A stretch of DNA of 64,000 nucleotides from Carboxylicivirga sp. M1479 (GCF_007097485.1 NZ_VKDE01000038.1:27224-91223), one strand, 5' to 3'; counted from the stretch's first letter, positions 8,674-17,395 are shown. Translations and numbers: made by a program. Notes: a model not told the origin generated them from the letters alone.

Positions 8674-9837
8674 TTATTCCTCCACTATAATACTAACTGT
8701 ATCTTCAGTCTCATTTGCATACTCATCTACGGCTGTAAATATTAAACTAAATTCCCCAATCACATTTGGGTTCATAGTTAAAGTCATTTTCTCTTTATCA
8801 AAATTAACCCAATCCAACTTTTCATTTTTAAGGCTAATTTCCAATTTATCACTATCAATATCCTTAAAGTAATCTGTCGGAATTGATACATTAAACTCCT
8901 TTCCAATCTTTATGACCTTTGGTTGAATTGGTTCAAAAACATATGGCTTGAATACATTTTGAGTATTTACCCAATAGATATCAGACTCTGCATATCCTTT
9001 GTCATTAAAAATCTGCTTAGTGAAAAATAAAAACCTATTATCTATAGAAACGAATGGTCGCCTTTCCCAATCACTTGTATTGATTTTTGAACCCAATAAT
9101 TCTGGCTGAATCCAGTTGCCGCTATAATCTCTATAACTAATAAATAAATCAGGTCCATTCTCATTTGTTGCGTACCTACTAAAAATAATATAGCTCTCAT
9201 TCGCTGAGACAAAAATGCTTTCTTCATCACGAACTGAAGAAATTGAATTTAATCGTTCAGCATCTATGTAATTATTGTTTTCGAGTGAAGAACAATACAA
9301 ATCAGCTAATCCATTACCATCTCTGTTTGATGAAAAGTAAATTGTATTATTCATACTCATGCAGGCTGTTGACTCTCTCGTTAATGTACTTATTGGACTA
9401 TCTATTTTCTCAGGCTGCTCCCAAAAACCATTCTGCTTTGTTAACATCCAAATATCGGTAAAACCATTATTTGCATCTGGTCTGCTTTGTGCAAATAGAA
9501 GTGATTTGCCACTAGGTGAAAAATATGGTAGAAAAACGCTTTCATTTTCCAGTGGCTCTAACACTTCAGGTTTTGTCCAGCTCCTATCTTCTTTATTGGA
9601 ATAGTATATAGTACCACTAAAGTCACCTTTGTTGAAAATTCCAAATGCTAATTCTTGTGAATTTGGTGCAAATGAAATCCCATGTTCAAACCGTCCTTTT
9701 ATTGAAATAACATCTTTTGCAAATATTTCCGGAGTAGTACCAGGTTCTGTTTGTCCAAAATAGTCAATAGTTAAAGTACTTTTATTACAAGCTATCAATC
9801 CGAAGATGAATATGAATGGTAAAAATCTTTTAATCAT
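8674..9837 (-). CDS. PD40 beta-propeller lipoprotein
   Basis: The product has 387 residues from MIKRFLPF. The signal peptide ends in a lipobox (FGLIACN). Several PD40/WD40-like repeats follow, recognisable as SFAPNSQELAF, YFSPSGKSLLFAQ, STACMSMNNTIYFSSNRDGNG and SIDNRFLFFTKQ, the TolB-type propeller pattern. The last 90 residues look like an Ig/cadherin-type domain (IGEFSLIFTAVDEYANETEDTVSI). Such proteins sit on the periplasmic or surface side; the substrate is unknown. The gene is convergent with dnaE. A fragment matching its last codons occurs at 10690-10734, so this gene or a paralogue was once duplicated downstream. Confidence 0.75.
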   Translation of the reverse strand: MIKRFLPFIFIFGLIACNKSTLTIDYFGQTEPGTTPEIFAKDVISIKGRFEHGISFAPNSQELAFGIFNKGDFSGTIYYSNKEDRSWTKPEVLEPLENESVFLPYFSPSGKSLLFAQSRPDANNGFTDIWMLTKQNGFWEQPEKIDSPISTLTRESTACMSMNNTIYFSSNRDGNGLADLYCSSLENNNYIDAERLNSISSVRDEESIFVSANESYIIFSRYATNENGPDLFISYRDYSGNWIQPELLGSKINTSDWERRPFVSIDNRFLFFTKQIFNDKGYAESDIYWVNTQNVFKPYVFEPIQPKVIKIGKEFNVSIPTDYFKDIDSDKLEISLKNEKLDWVNFDKEKMTLTMNPNVIGEFSLIFTAVDEYANETEDTVSIIVEE

Positions 9838-10012
9838 AGCTAGCATTTGTAATGTCGTTTTTTATGGTGCCAAGGTCTCGCTAAAATGGTGTCGTGAGAT
9901 ATTTCAACACTTCCATAATAAACAGAGCCAAAACGTTGGTTGTAAAAGCCTCTACTCTTCTCCAAAGAGTTAATCTCTGCCTGCTTTTGTACAAGTACTT
10001 ATTTATTACTCA

Positions 10013-10531
10013 TTAATATTTTGGGATTCCATTCTTAAAAACATGTCTTGTTATGGCAATCCATAAAACAATAACCGAAATAAATAACAGGTTTCGAGCC
10101 CCTGCTAAATGTAGTCCCTTAAAAATTACACTTGTCCAGAAAAATATATACCAGACTATTTTCAGTCTTTCAACCAACAGGTCATTCTTTGTTATTTTTA
10201 GCCTAATTAATTGATCTATTAAAATCATAATTAACCCAACTGAAATTAAAGCATAAGCTAATATAGTCGGAAGATGCATAACAAGAACTCCTGCTCCAGC
10301 TATAATCAATAAGTCTCCCAGCCATACCAATTTTCGTTTATGGTTTTCCTTTAGTTTTGTTGTCATTATTAGAAAAGCGATACCTAATAATTGAAGAGCA
10401 ATATATAAGACATTAAAAAATTTATGAATGAACACACTGTCTGAACCAACTGTCCTTAGGTAAACCCCAATGCCAGAATAAATAACGATAAGAAACAATG
10501 ATGTGTAAGCTAATATTCTTTTCGAACTCAT
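10013..10531 (-). CDS. Integral membrane protein of unknown function
   Basis: The product has 172 residues with five or six predicted membrane segments: YTSLFLIVIYSGIGVYL, FFNVLYIALQLLGIAFLIM, LLIIAGAGVLVMHLP, ALISVGLIMILIDQL, IVWYIFFWTSVIFKG and LLFISVIVLWIAI. No polar catalytic motif or known family signature was recognised. The flanking intergenic spaces (9838-10012 and 10532-10689) show no hairpin terminators. It has the same orientation as its neighbours but is separated by more than 150 bases on each side, so it is probably transcribed alone. Confidence 0.6.
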   Translation of the reverse strand: MSSKRILAYTSLFLIVIYSGIGVYLRTVGSDSVFIHKFFNVLYIALQLLGIAFLIMTTKLKENHKRKLVWLGDLLIIAGAGVLVMHLPTILAYALISVGLIMILIDQLIRLKITKNDLLVERLKIVWYIFFWTSVIFKGLHLAGARNLLFISVIVLWIAITRHVFKNGIPKY

Positions 10532-10689
10532 GTATTACGATATTAAATTATTGACTAGCATTGAGAATATGCGGAGTACAGTATTTCAAAGTACTTCACT
10601 ATCAAACTGCAACTTTGTTTATTAAATGCTTTATATTCAATTTTTCCAAATCGCCACGCATTAAGAATAGTTATTGGTGAGCACTGTAA

Positions 10690-10734
10690 TTATTCCTCCA
10701 CTATAACTTCAACCGTATTTTCAGTCTCGCGACT
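10690..10734 (-). pseudogene. 3'-end remnant of a PD40 lipoprotein gene
   Basis: Read on the minus strand, this stretch ends RETENTVEVIVEE-stop. It corresponds to TEDTVSIIVEE-stop of the gene at 8674-9837. The similarity continues past the stop (gagcac-tg/ca-taattattcctcc in both). Nothing upstream of it remains, so it is the tail of a lost duplicate. Confidence 0.65.
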
Positions 10735-10760
10735 ATAAATAACTAATGACACTTCAATAC

Positions 10761-11480
10761 TTAAAAAGCAATTTTTATAATGATATCTCTTCTTTTTTTC
10801 CAATCCAAACCTTGTGCTTTCTGTTTAATAAATTGTTCGCTTAAATTCACTTCTAATTGGTGAATAATTGACTTAAAATTAACATACAATTCTGATAAAT
10901 CAATTTCTTTTTTTTCATAAATCACCGTAGATTTCCGCCCTTTTCTTATGAAGGTTTGAAGCGTAATCTTATGTAATTCATCTATTGGAAGATCACGTTT
11001 CTCTATTCTTAATTGCTTTTCCTTAACTGGAATATAAAGGCCACTAAGTGCATAAAACTTATGAAGAAAATTATCTTTCCCAAAATTAATTAACCATGAA
11101 ACCGTTCCATAAAACGGCATATCATATTCAAGTAAACATTCCTCTACTCTTTCATCCATATGTTGAAAGGTATTTCTCAAAGGAGTTACTTTCGACAATT
11201 CTTTAATTAACTCGTGATTATTGTTAGTTGGCAGCAGCTTGTAAAGCTTTATAAATCTTTGAATATTGTCAATAATACTCCAGCAAAAATTGAATGTTGG
11301 TATTAAGTTCTTCTTTTTATTACCATGCTTATATGATAATCCTTTAAGTTCTTTATCCAAAGAAGAATAGTTTTCCTCAATCAGTTCTATTGTGAATCTT
11401 ATGGAGTCAAGGATCAATAAATCTTTCCTTTTTAATCCTACAGGAAGATTATAAAGGGGAGAATCTTCTTTGTTAATCAT
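10761..11480 (-). CDS. Hypothetical cytoplasmic protein
   Basis: The product has 239 residues, without signal peptide or membrane segment. It is basic and helical (SSLDKELKGLSYKHGNKKK; EKQLRIEKRDLPIDELHKI). A central block, SKVTPLRNTFQHMDERVEECLL, with an R-N-T-x-x-H arrangement, is vaguely like HEPN-type helical domains, where RxxxxH is the catalytic motif, but the spacing RNTFQH (R-x4-H) is the only support. No partner nucleotidyltransferase lies adjacent. The AT-rich composition of this gene and its membrane neighbour differs from the flanking housekeeping genes, suggesting an accessory segment. Function unknown. Confidence 0.55.
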   Translation of the reverse strand: MINKEDSPLYNLPVGLKRKDLLILDSIRFTIELIEENYSSLDKELKGLSYKHGNKKKNLIPTFNFCWSIIDNIQRFIKLYKLLPTNNNHELIKELSKVTPLRNTFQHMDERVEECLLEYDMPFYGTVSWLINFGKDNFLHKFYALSGLYIPVKEKQLRIEKRDLPIDELHKITLQTFIRKGRKSTVIYEKKEIDLSELYVNFKSIIHQLEVNLSEQFIKQKAQGLDWKKRRDIIIKIAF

Positions 11481-11677
11481 ATATTATTGAATTCAGTTTT
11501 TATTTTTCTTGCGGTCATCTCATCCCTAACCCTATCTACAAAACGGTATTTCCACCCTTGTACCTACACATGTATCACTCATTAATGAATTACCGTGTTT
11601 TGAATCATCGTTCTGTGGGCATTGTTGGCCAGTTAGTCCCTCTAAAAATAGAATTATTTTATTAAATAAGACCAAAA

Positions 11678-11724
11678 ACGGATGTCATCTCTTTAACACA
11701 TGCTATAATAGAGATGACATCCGT
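11678..11724. repeat. 15-bp-stem hairpin, copy 1
   Basis: ACGGATGTCATCTCT pairs perfectly with AGAGATGACATCCGT across a 17-nt loop. The same stem occurs in copy 2 at 12077-12123. It could be a terminator or the boundary of a mobile segment; no T tract follows on either strand. Confidence 0.85.
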
Positions 11725-12076
11725 GTGTTGGCAATTATAGTTAATCACTCAGAGATGAACCAAAACGTCGCAACTAATCAAACAAGATCCCCTTCTCTTC
11801 AGCATATTCATGAATTTCTTACAGCATCCATATGGTTTTCTAAAAGCACATTTTTCATTTTTAACTAGTGTTATAGTAATCTTTTAACTAGTGTTAATAA
11901 TTATTTTTACACTAGTTATAAGATAAAAACATAAGCATACTTCATCATGTTAATGCTTTAGAAAATTTATAAACATACCAATGGAATTGCCAATGTAGCA
12001 GTTATGGTTCAATCACACTGGAGGAAGCCTCCTTGATAAAAGCCACTATTGCATGGTGCGATCCTGTAATGAAAAA
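11725..12076 (-). other. Segment between identical hairpins: operator-like sites and a broken small ORF
   Basis: No intact gene was seen. On the minus strand an ATG at 11856-11858 opens a 16-codon frame (MKNVLLENHMDAV...) that stops at 11808. A one-base shift continues as EIHEYAEEKGILFD before another stop, so this looks like the start of a frameshifted gene. Immediately upstream are three ACTAGT-centred sites (11864-11869, 11887-11892, 11911-11916). Two share TTTTAACTAGTGTTA and the third is inverted, as expected for the operator of a small autoregulated gene such as an antitoxin. The product is not recognised. Confidence 0.4.
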
Positions 12077-12123
12077 ACGGATGTCATCTCTTTAATGCAT
12101 ATCGCAATAGAGATGACATCCGT
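12077..12123. repeat. 15-bp-stem hairpin, copy 2
   Basis: It has the same 15-bp stem as copy 1 (11678-11724) and the same 17-nt loop length, with a loop differing at several positions (TTAAtgcat... against TTAAcacat...). The copies lie 399 bp apart in the same orientation. Confidence 0.85.
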
Positions 12124-12154
12124 GCTCCCTAGTCTGCAAGTCACTATACAACAA

Positions 12155-12178
12155 AGGCTGCCTCGTGTGAAGCAGCCT
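12155..12178 (-). terminator. Terminator of the maf-peptidase operon
   Basis: AGGCTGC / GCAGCCT, 7-bp stem with a 10-nt loop, followed on the minus strand by TTGTTGTATAG. It lies 26 bases after the peptidase stop codon. Confidence 0.7.
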
Positions 12179-12203
12179 CTGTTGTTATAATATCTGATAG
12201 TAT

Positions 12204-14363
12204 TTACTCTACAATCGTCATTTCGTCTAATAAATAACCAGCTCCGGCCATTTTATCAACAATGAACAACACATAACGCATGTCTAACGAAATATTACGA
12301 CACTGCTCCGGGTTGTACATCAAGTCACTCATTACACCTTCCCAGGCACGGTCAAAGTTAATACCAATCAGGTGTCCATCGGCGTTTAATACCGGACTAC
12401 CCGAGTTACCACCTGTTGTGTGGTTAGTAGCTACAAAACACACAGGTACTGTTCCGTCAACTTCATAACGACCATAATCTTTGGTTTTATACAGCTCTTT
12501 CAGCTTAGCTGGCACACGGTAATCATAAATATCTGGATTATCCTTTTCCATAATACCCTCCAAGGTAGTGAAGTGCTTGTACTCAACAGCATCGCGTGCC
12601 GTATAACCTTTTACCTGACCGTAAGATACTCGCAAGGTAAAGTTGGCATCCGGATAAAATACTTTGTCGGCTTTAAATTGCATTTGAGCAGCCATGTAGT
12701 CTTTATCCAAAGCACTCAACTGAAGCTTAAACTTCTTAAGCTGAGGATATACTTTATCTTTATAAACCGCAGCAAAGCTCTCGTTTAAATGGTAAGCCGG
12801 ATCTTTTTCCAACTTCTTAAGCGACTTGGCTGAGAACTCATTGATAAATGCCAAAACAGCTGCTTTATCATCAAAAATTGACTTGCCAAACACGTAGTCA
12901 ACGTACTTAGCCACGTTGCCTTTGTATTTTCCATTAATCGATGCATACACATCTGGTTGGAAAGCGGCATCAATGTTTTCGGCATACATGGTTAAAAGCT
13001 TTACCGAAAGCTCCATGTCTATTGGCTCGTAGTAGTTTTTAAAGAAAAGCTCAACACGCTCAGTTAACTTTTCTTTCAACTTTTGTGCTGCTTCCTCATT
13101 CAACTCTTTGGCTGTATAAATGTCTTTTAAAGCATTCATCTGATTAGCCAAGTAAGCTATTTCCATGCCGTTCGACGGAATCATTTCGCGGTAGTAACCA
13201 TACGTTAAGTTGTAGTTCGTATAGTCTTTATAAATGGCTTTATACTTGGTCAACAGATCGGCATACTCAGGCTTCTGCGCCTTGGCCCAAGCCGTAAAAT
13301 CAGCTTCGTACTGCTGCTTTTTGTTGATGGCATCTAAAATTTCTAAACCACGATTCTCGCCAATCCAACGCTTCCAGCTATTGGAGATACGGGCATTTTT
13401 AGCTGCATATTTAATACGTACCGCCGGATCAGCACCCTGGTAGCGGTTCATAATGCCTAACTTCTGCGTACGTACATCAATCAACTTAGGGTTTACCGTT
13501 TCGGTTAACATTTCTAAGTGGTACGATGGTACATACTGGTAGGTGCTACCCGGGTAACCAAACACCATGGTAAAATCACCCTCATTAACACCTTTTAATG
13601 ATACCGGGAAATGCTGTGCTGGCTGATATGGCACATTGTCTTTTGAATAGTCGGCAGGCTCATTATCCTTGTTGGCATAAATACGAAACATAGAGAAATC
13701 ACCAGTGTGACGGGGCCACATCCAGTTATCGGTATCGCCACCGAATTTACCAATGGCCGATGGAGGAGCTCCAACTAAACGCACGTCGGTAAATACTTCG
13801 TTAATAAATAAAAAGTACTGGTTGCCCTGGAAAAATGGCTTTAACACAGCTTTGTAATGCGTGTCTTTAATCGCTTCTTCCTTAATTGCTTTGATGTTGG
13901 CATCAATTACTTTTTTACGTTCAGCCGTTTCCATATCATCATTTACGCCTTCCAATACACGCTCAGTCACATCGTCCATGCGCTTTAAAAAGGTTACCGA
14001 TAAACCTGGATTAACCAACTCTTCGTCCTGCGACATAGCCCAGAAACCATTGGTTAAGTAATCGTTTTCAACAGAGCTATGGTATTGAATTTGACCATAA
14101 CCACAGTGGTGGTTGGTAACAATTAAGCCCTTATCAGAAATCAGTTCACCAGTACAACCGCGACCAAATATCACGACTGCATCTTTTAAACAAGCCTCGT
14201 TAACGCTGTACACATCTTCGGCTGTTAGCTTAAAGCCCAACTCTTGCATGCGCTCAATGTTGTATTTCTTCAACAACATCGGTATCCACATACCCTCATC
14301 GGCTTTTGCCAATGGCTGCAATAACAATGCAGCGACTAGTATCAATAATAGTTTCCTATACAT
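12204..14363 (-). CDS. S46 family dipeptidyl-peptidase, DPP11-type
   Basis: The product has 719 residues with a signal peptide (LLLILVAALLLQPLAKA), so it is periplasmic. S46 motifs: GCTGELIS...TNHHCGYG with the catalytic His at 86, the GGDTDNWMWPRHTGDFSMF block containing the Asp, and TGGNSGSPV with Ser654. The family removes dipeptides from peptide N-termini. In DPP11 of Porphyromonas gingivalis, Arg673, 18 residues after catalytic Ser655, gives Asp/Glu specificity, and DPP7 has Gly there. Here Ser654 plus 18 is Arg672 (INFDRAWEG), so acidic P1 specificity is predicted. It is the last gene after kdsC, ubiA-family and maf; its ATG lies 19 bases past maf. The Arg/Gly rule is established knowledge recalled here; its application is inference. 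Confidence 0.9.
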   Translation of the reverse strand: MYRKLLLILVAALLLQPLAKADEGMWIPMLLKKYNIERMQELGFKLTAEDVYSVNEACLKDAVVIFGRGCTGELISDKGLIVTNHHCGYGQIQYHSSVENDYLTNGFWAMSQDEELVNPGLSVTFLKRMDDVTERVLEGVNDDMETAERKKVIDANIKAIKEEAIKDTHYKAVLKPFFQGNQYFLFINEVFTDVRLVGAPPSAIGKFGGDTDNWMWPRHTGDFSMFRIYANKDNEPADYSKDNVPYQPAQHFPVSLKGVNEGDFTMVFGYPGSTYQYVPSYHLEMLTETVNPKLIDVRTQKLGIMNRYQGADPAVRIKYAAKNARISNSWKRWIGENRGLEILDAINKKQQYEADFTAWAKAQKPEYADLLTKYKAIYKDYTNYNLTYGYYREMIPSNGMEIAYLANQMNALKDIYTAKELNEEAAQKLKEKLTERVELFFKNYYEPIDMELSVKLLTMYAENIDAAFQPDVYASINGKYKGNVAKYVDYVFGKSIFDDKAAVLAFINEFSAKSLKKLEKDPAYHLNESFAAVYKDKVYPQLKKFKLQLSALDKDYMAAQMQFKADKVFYPDANFTLRVSYGQVKGYTARDAVEYKHFTTLEGIMEKDNPDIYDYRVPAKLKELYKTKDYGRYEVDGTVPVCFVATNHTTGGNSGSPVLNADGHLIGINFDRAWEGVMSDLMYNPEQCRNISLDMRYVLFIVDKMAGAGYLLDEMTIVE

Positions 14364-14382
14364 ATTTGTTGATTTATTGGAT

Positions 14383-14955
14383 TTAAAATTCGTTTAATTC
14401 AGTATATAACTTTTGCACAGGCAAGCCCACCACATTGAAGTACGAACCCTCAATGCGCTCAATGCCAATCATACCAATCCACTCCTGAATACCATAGGCA
14501 CCCGCTTTATCGAAAGGTTGGTAATTATCAATGTAAAAATCTATTTCCTGGATGCTTAGCTGCTTGAAAAACACTTTGGTAGAAACGGTAAAGGTTTTCT
14601 GCTTATCAGCCGCTGTTAATGCCACACCCGTAATTACTTCGTGCTCCTTGCCCGACAGCATTTGCAGCATCTTTACGGCTTCTTTTCTATCGGCTGGCTT
14701 ACCCAGTATTTGCTCATCGCACAATACAATGGTATCGGCAGTGATAACAATGGTGGGCTCCTTCTTTAAATCTTCATGATAGGGAACTGCCTTTTGTTGG
14801 GCCAGGTAAACCGGCACTTTCAAGGCTTCCATATCATCCGGAAATACCTCATCCACCTCTTCTTTCAAAACCACTTCAAAGGCAAGTTGTAATTGCGATA
14901 ACAATTCATTCCTACGAGGTGATTGAGAGGCCAATATTATTTTATGATTCAGCAT
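14383..14955 (-). CDS. maf: Maf-like nucleoside triphosphate pyrophosphatase
   Basis: The product has 190 residues from MLNHKIILASQSPRR; five extra upstream codons are possible. Family motifs: SQSPRRNELL at the N-terminus, ITADTIVLCDEQILGKPADR (catalytic Asp of TADT), the SGKEHEVITGVAL block and the FDKAGAYGIQEWIG...IEGSYFNVVGLP C-terminal signature. Maf proteins hydrolyse dTTP/UTP or modified nucleotides to the monophosphate, removing non-canonical bases in the cytoplasm. The gene is third in a minus-strand run (kdsC, ubiA-family, maf, peptidase), an order often seen in Bacteroidota. Substrate preference is not certain. Confidence 0.93.
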   Translation of the reverse strand: MLNHKIILASQSPRRNELLSQLQLAFEVVLKEEVDEVFPDDMEALKVPVYLAQQKAVPYHEDLKKEPTIVITADTIVLCDEQILGKPADRKEAVKMLQMLSGKEHEVITGVALTAADKQKTFTVSTKVFFKQLSIQEIDFYIDNYQPFDKAGAYGIQEWIGMIGIERIEGSYFNVVGLPVQKLYTELNEF

Positions 14956-15049
14956 ATTTAGTGTATGCAATTAATAGTTTTAAAAGGAAAAGCAAATATA
15001 TAACATTTCGCTTCGCAAGCAGAAAATAAGGAACAGTAAGAGAAGTGTT

Positions 15050-15991
15050 TTAAAACATCTGACCCGCCAACAGTATAAACAGCACTCCCATAAGTATAAT
15101 GAGTTTACTAATGCTACTTGCCTGATGAAATTCTTTGGGCGATTGGGCTTTCATCCATTTATATATTAACAACAGATGAGGCAAGGTGAGCCCAATAATA
15201 TAATAGGGCAATACATACGGAATGGTATCAAAATCATCTATATAAAAATAGATAGCCCACATAACAATGAGTGATACCAACTCAAGAATGAGCACAAACA
15301 CTTTGGCTAAAGGTATGCCCAGGGCTATTGGTAAAGTTTTGCATCCAACAGCCTTATCTCCTTTTACATCTTCGGCATCCTTAATTATTTCACGAATAAA
15401 ATTGGCCAGAAAAGCAAAAATAGCAAAGCCGGTAGTCCAAAACCAGGCTGTTGAACAGGCCTCGGTTCGTACAATGGCTTGTCCGTGTATTTTGGTGAGC
15501 ATGGCAAACTCTACCGACACAACCAGCAACACAACAATGCCGGTTAAAAAGGAAATAACCAGGTTACCAATAACAATATGGCGTTTAAAAGTGGTACTGT
15601 AGTACCATAGCAGTATGGGTACGCCAATAAACATGAGGGCATAGCTCTCTTTGCGTGCCACGTAGGCAATAAATAATCCGATAAGAATGCCCGAAATGGT
15701 TAATAACACGTGTAAGAAGAGGGCCGTACGCCTTGTAATGCGCTTGCCAAGCAACACCTTATCAGGCTTATTAATGCGATCAATGCGTATATCGAAATAA
15801 TCGTTAATAATATAACCGGATGCTGCCAATAATACCGTTGCTAAAACAACCAAAGCAAAACGTAGGTGCGATAAAACAGGATCGACACCATAGTGGCTCA
15901 GAATGGGTAATATCAAACCATAACGCAGTAAACATTGCATCGTTGCAATCAGCAACAAGTTCTTATACCTGATTAGCTTGAGATAATCCAT
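15050..15991 (-). CDS. UbiA-family prenyltransferase (geranylgeranylglycerol-phosphate type)
   Basis: The product has 313 residues with about eight membrane helices. Both Asp-rich motifs of the UbiA superfamily are visible: NDYFDIRIDRINKPDK (NDxxDxxxD) near residues 63-78 and DAEDVKGDKAVGCKTLP (DxxDxxxD) near residues 205-221. These bind the Mg-prenyl diphosphate. The Bacteroidota branch between maf and kdsC is usually annotated as geranylgeranylglycerol-phosphate geranylgeranyltransferase, from which the tentative substrate comes; 4-hydroxybenzoate or another acceptor cannot be excluded. It begins 25 bases after kdsC, so it is probably co-transcribed. Confidence 0.85.
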   Translation of the reverse strand: MDYLKLIRYKNLLLIATMQCLLRYGLILPILSHYGVDPVLSHLRFALVVLATVLLAASGYIINDYFDIRIDRINKPDKVLLGKRITRRTALFLHVLLTISGILIGLFIAYVARKESYALMFIGVPILLWYYSTTFKRHIVIGNLVISFLTGIVVLLVVSVEFAMLTKIHGQAIVRTEACSTAWFWTTGFAIFAFLANFIREIIKDAEDVKGDKAVGCKTLPIALGIPLAKVFVLILELVSLIVMWAIYFYIDDFDTIPYVLPYYIIGLTLPHLLLIYKWMKAQSPKEFHQASSISKLIILMGVLFILLAGQMF

Positions 15992-16016
15992 TCTTGAGTT
16001 CTTATTTATTAAAATC

Positions 16017-16532
16017 TTACCAAATATAATCTAAAGCCCATTTACCATGTGCCCTTAATACTTGTTCCATCACATCGCGCACAGCTCCCTGACCACCATT
16101 TTTATCAGAAATATATTTACAAAGCGACTTTATCTCTTCCACTGCATCAGCCGGACAAACTGGAATACCAACGCGTTTCATCACCGGATAATCGGGTAAA
16201 TCGTCGCCCATGTACATTACCTCACTGGCATCAATACCCGTTTCAGCCATCCACTTTTCAAAACATGGCCATTTATCACTAATGCCCATGTGCACATGCT
16301 GAAGCCCCAGTCCTTCATAGCGCTTTTTAACAGCTTCGGTATTTCCACCTGAAATAATGGCCACCTGATAACCTAACTTAACAGCCAGCTGCAAGGCAAA
16401 GCCGTCTTTAATATTGGCTGTTCGCATTGGTTCTCCATTGGGATACAAGGAAATCATTTGCGACGATAAGACGCCATCCACATCGAAGACAAACGCCTTC
16501 ACCTTCATTAAGTCTTCTTTGAAATTACTCAT
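16017..16532 (-). CDS. kdsC: 3-deoxy-D-manno-octulosonate 8-phosphate phosphatase (KdsC)
   Basis: The product has 171 residues, the length of the tetrameric HAD C0 phosphatases. Motif I is FVFDVDGVLSS (nucleophile Asp17, acid/base Asp19). Motif II is ISGGNTEAV. Motif IV is MGDDLPDYPVM. The C-terminal KNGGQGAVRDVMEQVL segment, which closes the neighbouring active site, is present. It makes Kdo from Kdo 8-phosphate for lipopolysaccharide. It is first in the maf/peptidase operon. A TATCTTCG promoter-like -7 element lies about 20 bases upstream, immediately after the terminator of the preceding operon. Confidence 0.92.
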   Translation of the reverse strand: MSNFKEDLMKVKAFVFDVDGVLSSQMISLYPNGEPMRTANIKDGFALQLAVKLGYQVAIISGGNTEAVKKRYEGLGLQHVHMGISDKWPCFEKWMAETGIDASEVMYMGDDLPDYPVMKRVGIPVCPADAVEEIKSLCKYISDKNGGQGAVRDVMEQVLRAHGKWALDYIW

Positions 16533-16565
16533 GCTTGTATTTTGCTTTTAGTGCGAAGATAAGAA

Positions 16566-16598
16566 AAAGGCTCTTCACCATTACAATGAAGAGCCTTT
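16566..16598 (-). terminator. Terminator of the porin/NTF2-like operon
   Basis: AAAGGCTCTTCA / TGAAGAGCCTTT, a 12-bp perfect stem with a 9-nt loop, followed on the minus strand by TTCTTATC (T-rich). It lies upstream of kdsC and ends transcription coming from 17375. Confidence 0.85.
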
Positions 16599-16614
16599 CA
16601 GCTGATATATTTTA

Positions 16615-16918
16615 GGTCTCAATCCAATATTATCCTAATAAAGTGGCGCTTCGCCCAAACCCGACTTACTTTTTGTTCTTAATGACAAAAACTAAGGAAA
16701 AAACATCAAGGCTACACCCGCTTTACTCAAAAAGACTACGTCTGATTGACTGAAATTGATTAAACTCGCCTTTTTCCGTACCTCCAAAAGCCTCAAACAG
16801 AAATCAATTTTTAACCGTCATTTCAACCTTGCTTTTTGGCTCACCGGCTGAGGCCGTTTGAAATAAACACTTTACAAACATTGAATGAAAACATTTACAA
16901 CGCTATTGGTCTCAATCC
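16615..16918. other. Intergenic element flanked by an 11-bp direct repeat
   Basis: GGTCTCAATCC occurs at both ends (16615-16625 and 16908-16918), enclosing 282 bp with no gene. The interior includes a GGCGCTTCGCCC-like hairpin, a short frame beginning MTKTKEKTSRLHPLYSKR, and GGCTCACCGGCTGAGGCC. I have the impression of similar text between genes in other Bacteroidota, which would suggest a dispersed repeat; that is memory, not shown here. Confidence 0.4.
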
Positions 16919-16922
16919 TTAA

Positions 16923-17375
16923 TTATGTGTGGTCCAGTATTATTTTCCACTGACCATCAATGCGCTTCCAAACCAAAGAGAAATTGCCCTCGGCATTACT
17001 CATCTCGCGCTCCAGATGGTAACTACCTACTACTATCACACAATCATCAGCTACCTGATTAAAATGCTTAAATGCATAGCTTAAAACCCCTCGGTGAGCG
17101 GCCGTTGGGTATCCTCGCTTGTAGTTATCTAATGTTTGTTGCCATCCATGGGTTATGTTGTTCAAACCCATAAATTGCAAGGAGTCGGATTGCCAATACA
17201 CTTGCATATAACCTTCAAAATCGCCCTTATTCCAACACTGGCTCGACGCCTCCATTTGCGATAATATATCCTGCCTGACCAATTCATCTACTGGTCTTAA
17301 TACTTGCTCATTCTGCTTTGGAGCACAAGCAAAAAGTAAAATGCTCATGCCGACTAATAATAATACTTTCCTCAC
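16923..17375 (-). CDS. NTF2-like (SnoaL/DUF4440) lipoprotein
   Basis: The product has 150 residues. The N-terminus MRKVLLLVGMSILLFACAPK carries a lipobox (LFAC). The mature part shows the NTF2-like fold pattern: ILSQMEASSQCWNKGDFEGYMQVYW, SLQFMGLNNITHGWQQTLDNY and a closing GNFSLVWKRIDGQWKIILDHT, typical of DUF4440/SnoaL-like proteins where the final W-K-I-I-x-D-H is diagnostic. It could bind a small ligand in the periplasm; substrate unknown. It starts 20 bases after the porin gene stop on the same strand, so the two form an operon. Confidence 0.82.
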   Translation of the reverse strand: MRKVLLLVGMSILLFACAPKQNEQVLRPVDELVRQDILSQMEASSQCWNKGDFEGYMQVYWQSDSLQFMGLNNITHGWQQTLDNYKRGYPTAAHRGVLSYAFKHFNQVADDCVIVVGSYHLEREMSNAEGNFSLVWKRIDGQWKIILDHT

Positions 17376-17395
17376 TTCTAATTCTTTTATGCAAA

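Noticed and set aside
10761..11480. HEPN toxin paired with an MNT antitoxin
   Set aside because: Only a single R-x4-H string supports HEPN; the MNT-like gene is 11 kb away and degenerate.
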